The notes: generated from the letters alone by a model not told the origin. Positions 1-12,292 are shown, counted from the stretch's first letter. The stretch: DNA of 64,000 nt from Actinernus sp. WN-2022 (GCA_030867875.1 JAOWCC010000936.1:80757032-80821031), one strand, 5' to 3'. Numbers and translations are program-made.

Positions 1-631
1 AGCGCCACATTGTGCTACTAACATGTAGTGTTGATTTCGTGAAATTGACCAGTGAAATCGAAGATGAAATTTACGATATTTTTACACGAGGGTGTGATCA
101 CAATTTTAGCAGGCGCAAATTAATGATTCGTTATCATCAGACGATTGTTTCAAGGTGTAACTTGTATACTATTGCTAAAATCATATTATGAGCTACGGGG
201 AGTAGAATGACTGCATAAAAGATGTTTTGGCCATAAAGTGATCATCTTGTTCATCTTATTTATTTTTTACTCTTTAATGCCAGCAGGTATAAATGAATGT
301 CATACATCAAAATCATCCCCTTCTCATAGGATTCCTAATTTTTGTGGTTATATTTGTAATCGGGCCCTTGCATCAAAATCACATAAATTTCACCCCTGAT
401 GTTTGTTGTCAATTTCTTGAAATGAAATGTAGCGCTTCTCGTCAAGAATACAATACAATCTTCAACCTGTTATTAGGAACACCGTTGTAGGAATTATTTA
501 ACTTGAATGTCGTCCGGGCCCTTTTTGCCTGACGCGGCCCTCAACTTTCAGTTACATATTCTTGACAAATGCCATCCCAGAGGAATTAAAGAATCAAATA
601 GAGTTAACTAGACGTACAAAAATGAAACAAT
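1..631. other. Upstream flank, no gene seen
   Basis: This AT-rich stretch has only short open frames without recognisable domains. I see no exon, RNA gene or clear mobile element in it. Confidence 0.5.
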
Positions 632-960
632 TATTCGTTATATCCGGGTAGATTTCAAGAATAAGCCTCACAATTTTGTTCGTTATAACGGGGTTCATTA
701 TATCCTGGATCTAATCCATACGAATTAACGTATTTTTGCCGAGCTGAAAAAGATGTTCATTACATCGGGGACTTCGTTGTAACCAGGTTCGTTATGACGC
801 GGGGTTCCACCGCAATGATAATATTTAGCGCCCTTCGTCCAATTAGCGTCCTCCGATCAATGTGTTTTTAATAAACGTCCCTATCCCAATTAGCGTCCCT
901 CCATTCTAATAAACGCCCCCTGAAAACCTGTTATATAAACAATCAGTGTTCTTGTTATTA
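632..960. repeat. Degenerate interspersed repeat with CGTTATA motifs
   Basis: The stretch carries repeated short variants of TTCGTTATA followed by CCGG or ACGGGG (near 635, 680, 695, 750 and 785). Further right come several variants of TTAGCGTCC and AATAAACG (830-920). The pattern looks like the decayed, subterminally repetitive end of a DNA transposon. I cannot find matching termini, so the family is left open. Confidence 0.4.
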
Positions 961-1541
961 TCACTTTTTATTAGAAAAAGAAAATAAGCGTTCCCTCTCC
1001 AGGTCCAAAAATCAATTAGCGCCTTGGATGCTAATTTTTTTTTTTACAGTAGTTGGCGAGGGCGAAACCGAGTGAACTTTTCGGCACTGATCGGCTAGTA
1101 CGAATATGAATGTCACACGTTTGACAGCTCGGTACGAATATTAATGTCTCCCGTTTGACAGTTGGGCTTATTCTCTGATATCGTGATATTCCTAATAATA
1201 ATCGAGCTGAGTCCTGAACCAATAGCACAGATTTTAAAAAAACATGGTAATTTTGATGATTTATTAATTCGCCGCGATAAGATAGGAAAACCCAAATAAA
1301 ATAAGTGGAAAGTTCAATTCAAACCCAGCCGGCAAAGATGGCAAAATAAAAAAAAACCTACAGTTCAATTACTTTAAATAGCTTTCGTTAGTTAGTGTTG
1401 AATTAGTTCCTTTCGTAGTGGAATATAATGAGTGTTTATTCCATGCATGGCACGTTAATCAATGAATCCTTTTGATTTGGGCTTCGTTTGGGAGCGCGAA
1501 CGATTCGTAATTGAAGGTTGTCATAATGACATTACAACGAA

Positions 1542-1548
1542 TGACGTC
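1542..1548. promoter_or_regulatory. CRE-like TGACGTC about 400 bp upstream of NCS1
   Basis: The heptamer TGACGTC matches seven of eight bases of the cAMP response element. It lies roughly 400 bp before the NCS1 start codon, a plausible promoter distance, but the transcription start is unknown. A single short match can occur by chance. Confidence 0.25.
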
Positions 1549-1943
1549 GAGAGCTGGCCAACCAAGTGACCCCAAACCGCTGTGACATAACCTTAGCCTT
1601 TAGAATGTTATCGCACAACTACTCCTCGACTTATCGTCACTATAATGTTACACAGATAGTTTCTATTTCTAAACTTGTGAATTGAAGATACAATTAACTC
1701 AAAACCTAACTCGTGGAGTTATATTCTGCGCCCACGACAATTGTTTTTAGCTGCGGACTTTTCAGACCTTTGCCATGACAACAGATAATTTCGTGTGCAT
1801 CCGAAAATAGGAGCTTTTCAGGATCTGTTGTTTGCTTTGCACGATTCACGAGCTTGCGTCAACTGCGGGCTGCAATGTAGCTTTCGGAGGAGAACCAGCA
1901 GGTTTTGAGCGCTTTAGGCGCTTGTGGTTAAGAACATTTGGGC

Positions 1944-4900
1944 ATGGGGAAGAAAAACAGCAAACTTAAACCGGAGCTGGTGCAAGAACTGGTCAACAAA
2001 ACTTATTGTAAGTAACCCTTGGTTTATGGAACTGAATTGTTGTATTTGCCCAAAAGCTGGGGAACAACATTCTCGTTAATATTTTTAAGCACTCAATAAT
2101 TCACCGCTTCCTTTTTTCTGCAGTCACGGAAAAGGAACTACACCAATGGTAAGATTACAGCATCTGTGTCGACACGGAAACAGCTCATTGTTGTTCCGTG
2201 AAGTGAGCACTGAGTGATACTCGACAACGAACGCGTTATCATGACCAGCACTGATCATTACTTTAACGTTTACTCGTGCTGTATTTTAAAAACATTAAAC
2301 GTTGTCCCGGCAGGTATAAAGGATTCCTCAAGGACTGTCCATCGGGATGCCTGAACGAACAGGTAAACATTCTACAGTTACTCTGTTAAACATAGCCCGT
2401 GAACACTAGTGTATATTACCCAGGACAGCGGAACTATAAACGAGACGATATGTTTACGAGGTGAACTCTTGGTAAAATAATAATATAAACTAATTCTGAA
2501 GGGTTTTTCAGCGGGATTTTGAACCAACATTGGGATCCCAACATTGTACCAAATGCATGGCCTATTTCACCTGTGAAGCCTTCAGCCCATCAGCCCAGCA
2601 TACGTATACGTACTCTGCCCATGCCAGCAGCCGTTAATTTATTGATTTTTGCTTCTTCCGCTCAGGAATTTCAGAAAATCTACAAGCAGTTTTTTCCTTA
2701 CGGTGACTCGTCCGAGTTCGCTTCATTCGTGTTCAATGTCTTCGATGAAAATAAGGTAAAATCGACAACCATTAAAAATAATTATAGGTTAATCTGGAAG
2801 CAGACAAATACGCGTAGGGTTGTTCGTGTTTATCTGTTAATAACGCACAGTAACCACATCATTGTATATAAACACAATGACAGTGGTAAATTCTGTTTTG
2901 AACTCCAGCAGTTTTGATCTTTCCCCTCTTTATTTTTAAAATGCTACGCACTGTTCTTAAGAAAAGAGTAAAAACACAAGCACGACTAAACGACTCTAGG
3001 ACCCTGGGGGCTTTTTTCTTGGAGGAGACTGTTCAGAACCAAAATAGTTTCCTAAATTTAAAATATAAACTGATCGTACAGCTGCAGAAGCAACAATTAA
3101 GATATAGGCAGGTGCCGCTGAGTCGTGGGGGATTTGTCGTGGTTTTCGTGCAAAAAAGTAAACGGAGGGAAAGGAACATGACTAAAATAGCTATGTGTTC
3201 AGCTTATTCATTATATTACTGATGCCGCTTTAATTATATAAAACTCGGAGGAAATCGCTTCAGCGAAGTACTTTCTGTGGATTATTAATGAGCATTCGAA
3301 GAATACAGAGATGGTAACTTGAAATTCAAAAGATTTATTAAAATACTAGTCGCTTGAAAATGTGGTAAGCAGACAGACGGGAAACATACCATTTATTGTC
3401 CAAATGCCGTGCGACCACCTTTTGTTCGCGAGTCGTAATTCCTCGTTAATTGTATTTTTCCCAATCAGTACATAGTGCTTTCTGTCAAATAACCACACAC
3501 ATTACTTTTTGGACAATTTTTGATTTCTTTTTTTTTTTAACAGGATGGACGCATCGAATTTAGAGAATTTATCTGCGCACTCTCAGTCACATCAAGAGGC
3601 AGCATCGACGAAAAACTCCAGTGTAAGTGAAATACCGGTACCCGTAATGTGGTCAAAGACAGATGTTCACCACCTCGAATATTCTCTTCTCTGAAAAATG
3701 GCAGATTATATTAAAATTGTACTAGAGGATCGGTCTTAGAATCGGTAATCCCTTTACAAACTCCAGTAATGAGCGACTTCTTACTAAACGTAAATACTAA
3801 TGACCAGTAACGATTATTGGTCCACTGGGAATTGTTCTGTGTTCATTGCCAGCTAGTGTACTGGGAGGTCTTATGTTCTGATGAAATATCGCCACATACG
3901 GGTGAAAGACAGAGCTTTAGGCGAGAAAGTCACGATTTTTGATGGTGGATAATACTGAAAGGTCTGAACAGGCGTTTTGGGGCTTTGAAGGTGGAGCCTC
4001 TTATCACGATCGGCAGATAATACTGTGCCAAGGTGACTTGTAGACTCGTGCTGTGTCATCGAAAGACGGCGTCTGATAAAAACTGAACAAGTTGTGACAT
4101 TCTATTTCACATAAGTTTCATATCATTCACGTCAAAATGAAATACATGTACGTCACGACAAACTTAAACTGATCGTTTAGCAAGGCAGAAGTGTACCTGC
4201 ACTATATGTCATGCATATATATACGCTAATGCATCTTCAGTTAATTAGTTACAGAGGATAATTAGAAATGTTATTGTATGTATGAATCTTAAAAGCTGCA
4301 GCTGTTTTTGTTCCTTGCGAAATAATTAATATTTTTATCTGTATGCTGTTCACAGTGTAAACCTGTTCTGTTTTATGATGAATATATGAACGAACCACAG
4401 CTCTTAGACTAAACCGGTTCTTGTTAATTTAACAAGTTGTGGTACAGTGATGGTCGTGGTACAGTCTCAAGTGTCGTCTTATCTCAACAAGAGAGATATT
4501 TGTTTAGGGTGTGTTCAATTTACCGTATTCCTGAATAAGAATACTTAAAATGATCAGTATACACATCACTTATCATCGGGATACTTCAGCCACTGGAATA
4601 CTAAATGATTTCTTTACATTGCAACATGTCAATTAAACCAGTGATTTTCAGAGACTATTCCATCTATTTTTATTCCGGTATGTAGAGGAAATCGCATGAA
4701 CTGCACGTGCTTTATAGGCACTGAGTGATATTTTGAAAGTTCTGATAATTGCACGAGCACTGTACGAGTTAGGTCTTTGTAAGGATTGCCTAGGAGGGTC
4801 TTTACACAACTTTTCAGTCTACGAGTGTGCCCCTATATAAATCTTCATGGTTGAGACCTTTTTCCTTTGTTGAACAAAGAAAAAAGGCCTCAACCATGAA

Positions 4901-7900
4901 GTTTTATCAGGAACCATTACCAGGAGCATGCATCTCCATATTAGGTCATTACCAGGAGCATGCATCTCCATATTAGGTCATTACCAGGAGCGTGCATCTC
5001 CCAGATTAGGTCTGTCCAACAGCAGAACAGATGATGTAGCTATTTTTAGCTTTGCGTTTCCCGCGAGAAGAAACAAAGGCCGTCACTTTTAACCAATCAG
5101 GATGCACTGAAAATTTGTAATTAACATGGTTCAAACTGCTAAAAATACTAAAGCGCAAGAGAACAAAAGACAACGTAATCGCATACCAGAACTTCGCGAC
5201 TATAAATAGCCACATCGTCTACTGTACTGTGGGCGCTACCCATCACATAGGTACGCTACTGGTAATGGCCTCCTGGTTTTATATAGGGCCACACTCGTAC
5301 AGTGAAAAGTTGTACAAAGACTCTTTCGTTTTACCGGGTATAAAGGAACATGCACCGCGAGTGATTTGCTTCTTCTGATTGGACAAAACGCTCATTAATT
5401 ATGCATGTTTTTAAAGAGTATATTATAAACGGCCAATCGAACGCGCCCTCAATTTCAAACATTTCCTAGGGGATGTATTCGACCATCATCTCAAGCATTT
5501 ACAAGCTATTTCTCTGATATTATTCAAATTCTTTTTGACAGAGTTCCGGGTATAAGACATTGCTTCCTAACCTTAATATTAGCACGATGTTTTTACAGTT
5601 TTAAAAAGCTGATGAAATACAATTCAGTTATCCTAGATAATTGTTGACAAATTTTTTCACATAAAGGTAATAAACAAAACAACGAAAAACGTATTGTTAT
5701 ATGTACGGCTCCGCGCGCGCTTTCCTTTCAAAACCATTTACAAAAGTCACGTGATGAGGGCCGGACATGTCTGGAAATAGCCTTTATATGTCTTATTTTT
5801 ACGGCTGCTTTCTGTACTCTTGCTCGCCATTATTAATAGACACAATTAGATTTTGAATGTGACCGGACAAAGTTTGTTTTACCAGCATTTTGTAACAAAA
5901 TAAATGTACACAGTTCTGAACAATGTCTTGTTGAAAGTGCTAACAGAATGCCGGTTTTCAGTGATTCAGATTGTCGGACAGTCGACTATAACCAATAATT
6001 TCGCAAAAATGTCCGATAGATTGTCCACGTGGCAGGACACTGGTCAGATAGCCTTCTGTTCAAGATTTTCGCGAAAAAAAACCGATGTCCTTGCTGTCCT
6101 ACTACATTATTCCACCACCTCAGTCACTGGCCAGCTCTGTTGGTCGGTTAGAGCACGGGCTAGACTGCGGGAAGTCAGGGGTTCGAATCCCGGCCGCGTC
6201 CTTGGGTAGGGACGCCTCGTCTCCTTCCTCTTCTTATCTATACGATGGGGACGTGGAAGAACCTGTTGTGTTATTTCGAGAAAGAGTAGGGGATTGTCTC
6301 CCGACACAACAGCCATGCAGGTATTCCGAGGTACTAACAATCACTCATGATTGTAAACTACACGGCAGCACATTGCGCCACAATAGCAGTCCCTATCACA
6401 AAAATAACCTTGCGAAGCGCATTTAAATATACTCAAAGAATTTGAGTATATAAATGAATACATTTTTATGAAATCCGCTGTACTGATCTAACCCTAGCTA
6501 TAGGACAATTTACAGACAGTATTAAATTCCAACAAACACCTGTTTTATTTCAGGGGCGTTCAAGCTGTATGACCTGGATGGCGACAGTATTAAATTCCAA
6601 CAAACACCCTGTTTTATTTCAGGGGCGTTCAAGCTGTATGACCTGGATGGCGACGGTTGTATCACGAAGGATGAAATGCTGCACATTGTTGACTCGATCT
6701 ACAAAATGGTGGTACGTGAACAGTGTAGTGTCTTACACTATACGGCGGGATATTTTGCAGAATAGAACAAAAACGGTCAGCGGAAATACCATGAGCCGCG
6801 AACGCTAAGTTGCACTCATGATCACGTGTAAAGATGGCTTCGCTATTTTCGTGAACTCGTTTAATACCCGTAAGCCACAAATTAGCCCTGAAACCTCGTT
6901 GTTTACCTGGGAACGTCTGTTCACTGACCGGTTAGGGTATGTTTTGGTTCGGGTTTTAGTTATGATCAGAGGTCGCAGCCATTCCGCCATCTTGGTTCGC
7001 GGCAACCTCGTTCCCAGGGGTCTTTACGCGCCTAATCCAAGATGGCGTTGGAAGTACCCCTGGTACAGGCTGGTCATGTGACCCATTTATTGGGCATGCT
7101 TTGAAGAACATCCATCATCGCTGAAGAACGGTTAGTGGTTGAAATGTGATTCAAATGAATTCCAACCGTACATTGTTCTACTTGTACCTAGTTGTGAAGT
7201 GAGTATTAAAAAAGGCAAAAACGCTAAGTTCTGGTGAATTTGTAGTTGTTTTCAACGAATTTTTAACGCGCAATGCGAAAGTTTATTTTTCAAATCAAAA
7301 ATGCACGCGCTATTCGAAATTCTCCAATCAGCGCAAATGAAACGTCTAGTCAATCAATGGCCGAATCCCACCAGCCTGTACCAGGGGTACTTTCGACGCC
7401 ATATTGGATTAGGTCCCTAAATACCCCTGGGAACGCGGATGGGTTCGCGGCTCATGGTATTTCCGCTGACCGTCATTTAGTATCTCCTTGTAATCCTCTT
7501 TATGAACTTCTACCCAAGATGAGGGAATGAGGACCCCCCTCCCACCCAGGATTTGAGATCACCGCAATATGGGATTTAATTCACCGAAATAACGCACTAA
7601 AAACTGACCCACACCGCAACCCCAATGTCCCCTCGATGAGCGTTAACACCTCGTGGTCATTCCTTTCCCTTCCATGTGGAAAAACTAAAATATTTAAGAA
7701 TGCCTCATAAATAGGTGCTTATTTAAATATATCTAGTAGTGTTGGCATATTTTACGATATCATTAGTTTAAAGGGGCTATATGTCATGGTACTACGCATG
7801 GGGAGTCAGCGTTCGATTGGTGGCTGTTAATTGATTACAAACAATTAAACTCCCCTCCTTCAATGCTTAATTGAAAATATTTTCATTATTTTACTTGAAT

Positions 7901-10150
7901 ACTGTATATTTACACAGTTTATTAGTCATTTTTTAAATATTTGATTCTTACCATCCCACATGTGCGCGAGGTTCTTCAGTTCAAATGAGAATCGCTGCTC
8001 ATGACTGTGTCCGACCCGGACATCTAATGTAAAGGTCTCTACCGTAACACAAAGGCACTTTAAGTTCACTTGTTTTTTGATACTTTTTAACCGCCTCCCG
8101 TTTAGCTCAGTGATTAAGCGCTGGCCTGTCGTGCGGGAGATCGCGGGTTCAAACCCCAGCCGCGGGTTCAACACTACGGGTCTTAAAATAACTGAGCAGA
8201 AGGTGCTTCCTCTGTGAAACAATCTCGTTTTTGAACTGCGGTCAGTCTTGTCGAATAAGGAGAAGAGAAAAAAGAGAAAAAGAAGCTGGTCGTTCTTTCT
8301 CTGTCACAGCTACTAAATGCTGGAACAAATTACCTGTAAACCTAAGACTCTCTGCCTCTGTCAATATTCTTAAGTCTGCCCTTTACAAGCATTTTGCACC
8401 TTTCAAAAAAGTTTCGAACAGTTCACTACTTTTTTAGATACACAATTTATCCTTAGTTAACTTGGTAATGTTGATCCTTCTTAATGTATACATTTATATA
8501 TCTTGTAATTATGTAATTTTAGCTTAACTTAGTATAGTCTTATTATATGTCCTTATCGTAATATGTCTTACATGTGTTGTGCTGCGAGAGCCACGAGTTT
8601 ATTAGTACTTTGTACTATTTAGTTAGCCTCCTCCGCAGCCATCTCTATCCGATTTAAAAAATCGTGAATTGGGTTACCTGTGACTCCGGGAGAGAAGAGG
8701 ACTTTTCTTCACCTGCCACAGGGAGCCCATAATCTGATTTCCTCAAAAATTAGAGATGCATGCGGAGGAGGCTACTATTTAGTGTTACCCTCTTGAAATA
8801 AAGTTGATTGATTGATTGACGTAAAATCGTAGGTCCCACGTCGGCCTCAAGTATATCAGTCTCACCAGACTGTCACGAGTTACCGACGTTAAATAAATTA
8901 ATCCTTGTAAATTAATGTTATCAACATGTCAGGAACTGCACTACTTTACAAATAGTTATATTTTTCCGTGGGTCTGCCCTATATATATAGATGCATACAT
9001 GAAGTACAACGTGACGAGAACAAAGTGCGCCACGAAACGCAGTCGAGTGAGGTATTGGCAATAAGTACGCAATTACGCGAGTAACTTGTTCTCTGAACTC
9101 TGAATTTCTAACGAGACCTGAAACAACCATGGGGGCTGATCAAAGCCAGGTCCCGGCTAATCCACAGATCGAATGGGAATTTAGCGTGTTGGTTTTTGCG
9201 GAGGGAGGAAAACCGGAGAACCCGGAGAAAAACCCTCGGAGCAAGGGCGAGATACCAACAAACTCAACTCACATATGGCGCCGCGTCCGGGATTCAAACC
9301 TGAGACACAGAGGTGAGAGGCGAAGCGCTTAACCACTGCACCACCCGAGCTCCCTACCTTGTAACGTCATCTGTACATCTATAAGAGGACAGACTCAAGG
9401 TAGAATGACATCTATTTGTTTTATACAATAGTTAGTAAACTTTACCAACAAAATAGAGCACACGCGTGAACTTTTGACGTCATCTGGACTCTAATAGATC
9501 ATGACTATCAACCAAATGAATCAGAGTGCGTGCTTTGCCCTGATTATTGTACAATACCCTCTAGTAAAAACCCTCTGGTTTGTTACTCTAGGCTAGCTTG
9601 GTAAAACTACCTGAAGATGAAGACACCCCTCAAAAGAGAGTAGACCGCATATTTGCACAGATGGATACGGTATGTCTGCCTTACAAAACAACGACCCAAA
9701 CAACCTTGACAATTACTACTTTGTCTGGCACGTTGCAGACATTCAGAACTGATAAATGTAGCTAGTGTCCAACATCATCATTTGTACAGTACATAACTAG
9801 ATCATCTAAAGGAATTTGTGTTTAATCATTTCTACAGTACATAACTACATCATCTAATTAAAAGCAACTTGTGTTTAATCATTTCTACAGTATATAACTA
9901 GGTCATCGAAAGCAACTTGTGTTTAATCATTTCTACTGTACATAACTACATCATTTAATTAAAAGCAACTAGTTGTGTTTATGCAGACTTAAAAAAGAAT
10001 AGCCTTTGAACAACTGCTGTTAAGAATTTGTCTTTCTTTTTCCTCATACAGAATAATGATGGGAAGTTATCGATGGAGGAATTCTGTGAAGGTTCCAAAG
10101 CTGATCCATCTATAATTCAGGCACTGTCTCTTTATGACGGCCTGGTATAG
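1944..10150 (+). CDS. NCS1: Neuronal calcium sensor 1 (frequenin), eight coding exons
   Basis: Coding exons: 1944-2007, 2124-2148, 2314-2362, 2666-2755, 3544-3622, 6623-6711, 9592-9669, 10052-10150. All introns are GT-AG and phases join without a break, giving 573 nt, i.e. 190 aa plus stop, the usual NCS-1 length. The protein starts [11 protein letters not shown], an N-myristoylation signal. It has the degenerate first EF-hand (CPSG, about residues 38-41) and three intact calcium loops: DENKDGRIEF (EF2), [12 protein letters not shown] (EF3) and [12 protein letters not shown] (EF4). It ends [10 protein letters not shown], the family C-terminus. NCS-1 is a membrane-anchored calcium sensor that acts on PI4-kinase, GPCR and exocytosis pathways (family knowledge). 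Oddity: the acceptor and first codons of exon 6 are tandemly duplicated, so an upstream acceptor (exon start 6554) would add 23 residues in frame. The 5' UTR was not defined. Confidence 0.97.
4795..5326. mobile_element. Foldback (MITE-like) element in NCS1 intron 5
   Basis: Left arm 4795-4850 and right arm 5270-5326 are imperfect inverted copies sharing GTCTTT, ACAACTTTTCA, ACGAGTGTG and CCCTATATAAA. Inside lies a near-perfect hairpin at 4842-4900 and three tandem 32-bp units at about 4916-5012, each containing CCAGGAGC and GCATCTCC. No protein is encoded. Confidence 0.7.
6126..6345 (+). mobile_element. tRNA-derived SINE
   Basis: A tRNA-like head contains an A-box-like segment (6136-6153) and a perfect B box, GGTTCGAATCC, at 6180-6190, followed by a non-tRNA body. 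The acceptor stem does not close, so this is a SINE head and not a working tRNA gene. It lies in NCS1 intron 5. Confidence 0.65.
6515..6654 (+). repeat. Tandem duplication spanning NCS1 exon 6 acceptor
   Basis: A 68-bp unit (6515-6582) is repeated as a 69-bp unit (6583-6651); a single extra C separates them. Each contains the same polypyrimidine tract, the acceptor TTTCAG and the first codons of exon 6 (encoding [10 protein letters not shown]). The two possible exon starts, 6554 and 6623, differ by 69 bases. Reading from the first gives no stop and stays in frame. Confidence 0.95.
6773..7473. mobile_element. Foldback DNA element in NCS1 intron 6
   Basis: Outer termini are inverted copies beginning ACGGTCAGCGGAAATACC (6773 onward, and reverse complement ending 7473). 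A second inverted pair lies inside: 7005-7072 and 7371-7435, sharing CCCAGGGGT and the GTACCAGGG block. The inner left side is longer than the right, suggesting a nested insertion or a partial deletion. It starts 61 bp after exon 6. Confidence 0.65.
8094..8905 (+). mobile_element. tRNA-derived SINE family 1, split by a LINE tail
   Basis: The head (8094-8168) has an A box TAGCTCAGTGATTAAG (8103-8118) and B box GGTTCAAACCC (8146-8156). The body continues to about 8226 and resumes at about 8821-8905. The same body, uninterrupted, is in the minus-strand copy at 33600-33806 and leftward, which shows that the intervening LINE inserted into this SINE later. Not a functional tRNA: the stems do not pair fully. 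Confidence 0.75.
8227..8820 (+). mobile_element. LINE 3' fragment inserted into a SINE
   Basis: The frame to 8437 encodes [19 protein letters not shown], the C-terminal tail typical of animal non-LTR retrotransposon ORF2 proteins, then a non-coding tail ending in a (TTGA)n run at 8805-8819. The short simple-repeat 3' end fits CR1/L2/RTE-type LINEs. The 5' end is missing, as expected of 5'-truncated copies. Confidence 0.7.
9112..9355 (-). mobile_element. tRNA-derived SINE family 2, copy 1
   Basis: Read on the minus strand, the head begins at about 9355 with GGTGGTGCAGTGGTTAAGCG (A box) and a B box GGTTTGAATCC at about 9290-9300. The body follows leftward to the tail at about 9112. Related copies lie at 10542-10797, 28870-29427 and 58948-59103, all in the same orientation. 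Confidence 0.75.
9779..9978. repeat. Four imperfect tandem units of about 60 bp in NCS1 intron 7
   Basis: Units share TTAATCATTTCTACAGTA and ATAACTA followed by ATCATCTAA and GTGTTTAATCA. They vary by small indels (AATTAAAAGCA present or absent). It lies 74 bp before the last NCS1 exon. Confidence 0.8.
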
Positions 10151-10541
10151 CTCATACCATGAAAATCTGTTGGATACTACAAAGTTTTATTCACAAATAA
10201 GACAAATAATTTGACAAAAAAAGGAAAACAGAAATTAAAGGATTGCAATGTTATATTTTAGAAACTCAAATATCAATTATTGGGAACAAGGTACTGCTGC
10301 TGCATGAGTTTAGTGAATTAGTAAAGAGCATTATGAAAGAAGGGTAACTGATTTCTATACCTAAAATTTTCAGAATTTTGGTCTAAAGAATTAACTATAA
10401 AATGAAAAAGCTTATTTCCTCAATATTTTTGCATTCCATTGGAGTGTGTAAAGCATGTGTGTGAAAATACATACAATGCAAAATTATATGATTATTATTC
10501 TCCTATGTAATGGAGGACTGGCTATTTAGTGTGCTTTATGG
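10151..10541 (+). other. NCS1 3' untranslated region (inferred)
   Basis: AT-rich sequence directly after the NCS1 stop codon, with no recognisable gene or element. No canonical AATAAA was found here, so the transcript end is not located. Confidence 0.4.
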
Positions 10542-10797
10542 CTGAATTTCTAATGAGACCAACCATAGGGGCTGATCATCAAAGTCAGGACCTGGCTTAA
10601 ACCACAGATCAAATTGGAATTTAACGCGTTGGTTTTTGCAGAGGGAGGAAAACAGGAGAACCCAGAGAAAAACCCTTGGAGCAAGGGCGAGATACCAACA
10701 AACTTAACTCACATATAAATTATATGTGGCTCCACATCCGGGGATCAAACCCGGGCCACAGAGATGAGAGGCGGCACACTTAACCACTGTGCCACCC
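10542..10797 (-). mobile_element. tRNA-derived SINE family 2, copy 2
   Basis: Same body and tail as the copy at 9112-9355; both share CTGAATTTCTAA at the left edge. The tRNA-like head is at the right, at about 10730-10797. A tandem array begins exactly at this head. Confidence 0.75.
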
Positions 10798-11090
10798 TGG
10801 CGTGAAGCGCTCTAATGCATTGATTAACCACTGTGCCACCCTGGCGTGAAGCGCTCTAATGCATTGATTAACCACTGTGCCACCCTGGCGTGAAGCGCTC
10901 TAATGCATTGATTAACCACTGTGCCACCCTGGCGTGAAGCGCTCTAATGCTTTGATTAACCACTGTGCCACCCTGGCGTGAAGCGCTCTAATGCTTTGAT
11001 TAACCACTGTGCCACCCTGGCGTGAAGCGCTCTAATGCTTTGATTAACCACTGTGCCACCCTGGCGTGAAGCGCTCTAATGCTTTGATCA
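10798..11090. repeat. 44-bp tandem repeat seeded by a SINE head
   Basis: Six and a half near-identical 44-bp units begin at about 10803, 10847, 10891, 10935, 10979, 11023 and 11067. Each contains TTAACCACTGTGCCACCCTG, which is the tRNA-like head of the adjoining SINE, plus GAAGCGCTCTAATGC. Units 1-3 have GCATTG and later units GCTTTG, so a single change splits the array into two blocks. Confidence 0.9.
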
Positions 11091-11710
11091 TTTGGAAGCC
11101 AGAAAACTCAATCTCTGTATCTAGAGTGTAAACCAAGAATTTGGACATACAAAGTGATGTTATAATTAGTCTTCACGTTTGGCCTGAGTAAATCTTCATT
11201 CTAAGATACAATGTAGGCATACCTACCATCTCAAATGTTAGGACTACTGAGCTACAATGTAGTTAATTTAATGCAACATAAAGGTTGTTACATCTTTGGA
11301 AACAGTATCAAGAAAATAATACTGCTAATCAATGTTCTCTAATGTTCAGCCAAATAATGTTACTTGTGCATTTTATAATAGTCACATTAAAGTGTGTGCT
11401 CAGCTGATGAGCAAAAAAATGTTTTGAGAGTATGTATATCAGGTTTTTCAATTGCAGCAGGGAGTGGGTCATTTTTACCACCTATTTGAACCAGGAAACA
11501 ATATTGCAATTTGACCTACAGGTATGGTGCTTCAGTCATGTTGCTGTCTACATTACTGTGGTGATCATCTACTCCACACAAACTATGTGTATCACAAGCA
11601 TGTTTTGTTTTGAAATGTTTGTTTTCAGAGTTTTCTTTCATCACACATGAAAATATATATCATAAAGCAAGTAAAAAAGCCATAGCTAGTCATATATTTT
11701 AATTAAAATT

Positions 11711-11806
11711 ATACTGTCAGAAAACACTCCAGTTATTGGAGAAATGTTAAAAGCATGTTCCTTTAGCTCAAATACCTGTCCTGTTTTCTGACAGTAAATA
11801 CAAACA
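11711..11806. repeat. Short foldback element
   Basis: The ends are inverted copies of ACTGTCAGAAAACA (11711) and its complement TGTTTTCTGACAGT (to about 11805), about 65 bp apart. It resembles a minimal MITE with TA next to each end. Confidence 0.5.
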
Positions 11807-12292
11807 AATACTGTAAACACTCACAGATAAGCCACACCTTTTTACTGAAATCTTCATTCCAAATCGGGGGTGCGGCTGCAAGTCTAGAAAAGGTTCCATA
11901 AATTGCAATCACTGCCTTGAGTAAATTTATTATAATAGTGTAGAACAGTTTTTGGATTGGGTGGGGATTATAAAGGTTGAGTGCTGATTAGCCTCGAGTG
12001 GGTTGGACAATTGGATCTATATAATATATTACCTACGCTACATTAGGTTATATTCTTAGATTTGTAAATATTCATATTATAATTTAGGTATTATTAGTCT
12101 TTATATGTATCTTATATGTTTATTAGTATTATTGTTATTCTTCTTCTTTGCTTTTTTGTTGTCAGATGTTTTAAACATGAGCCTCTGGCACGGATGTAAG
12201 GGTAACCTTATCCCATGTTATTAATAAATGGTATCGTACTGTATTGTAAAGTAACATAAATTTACTTTTTAAATGGACATATTAGCTATACT

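Noticed and set aside
2519..3222. Open frames overlapping NCS1 exon 4 and the next intron
   Set aside because: They run through a clear acceptor and donor; only the 90-bp spliced exon matches the family.
6126..6200. Functional tRNA gene
   Set aside because: A and B boxes are good but acceptor and anticodon stems do not close, and a SINE body follows.
8094..8168. Functional tRNA gene
   Set aside because: The same body follows in another copy of the family, so it is a SINE head.
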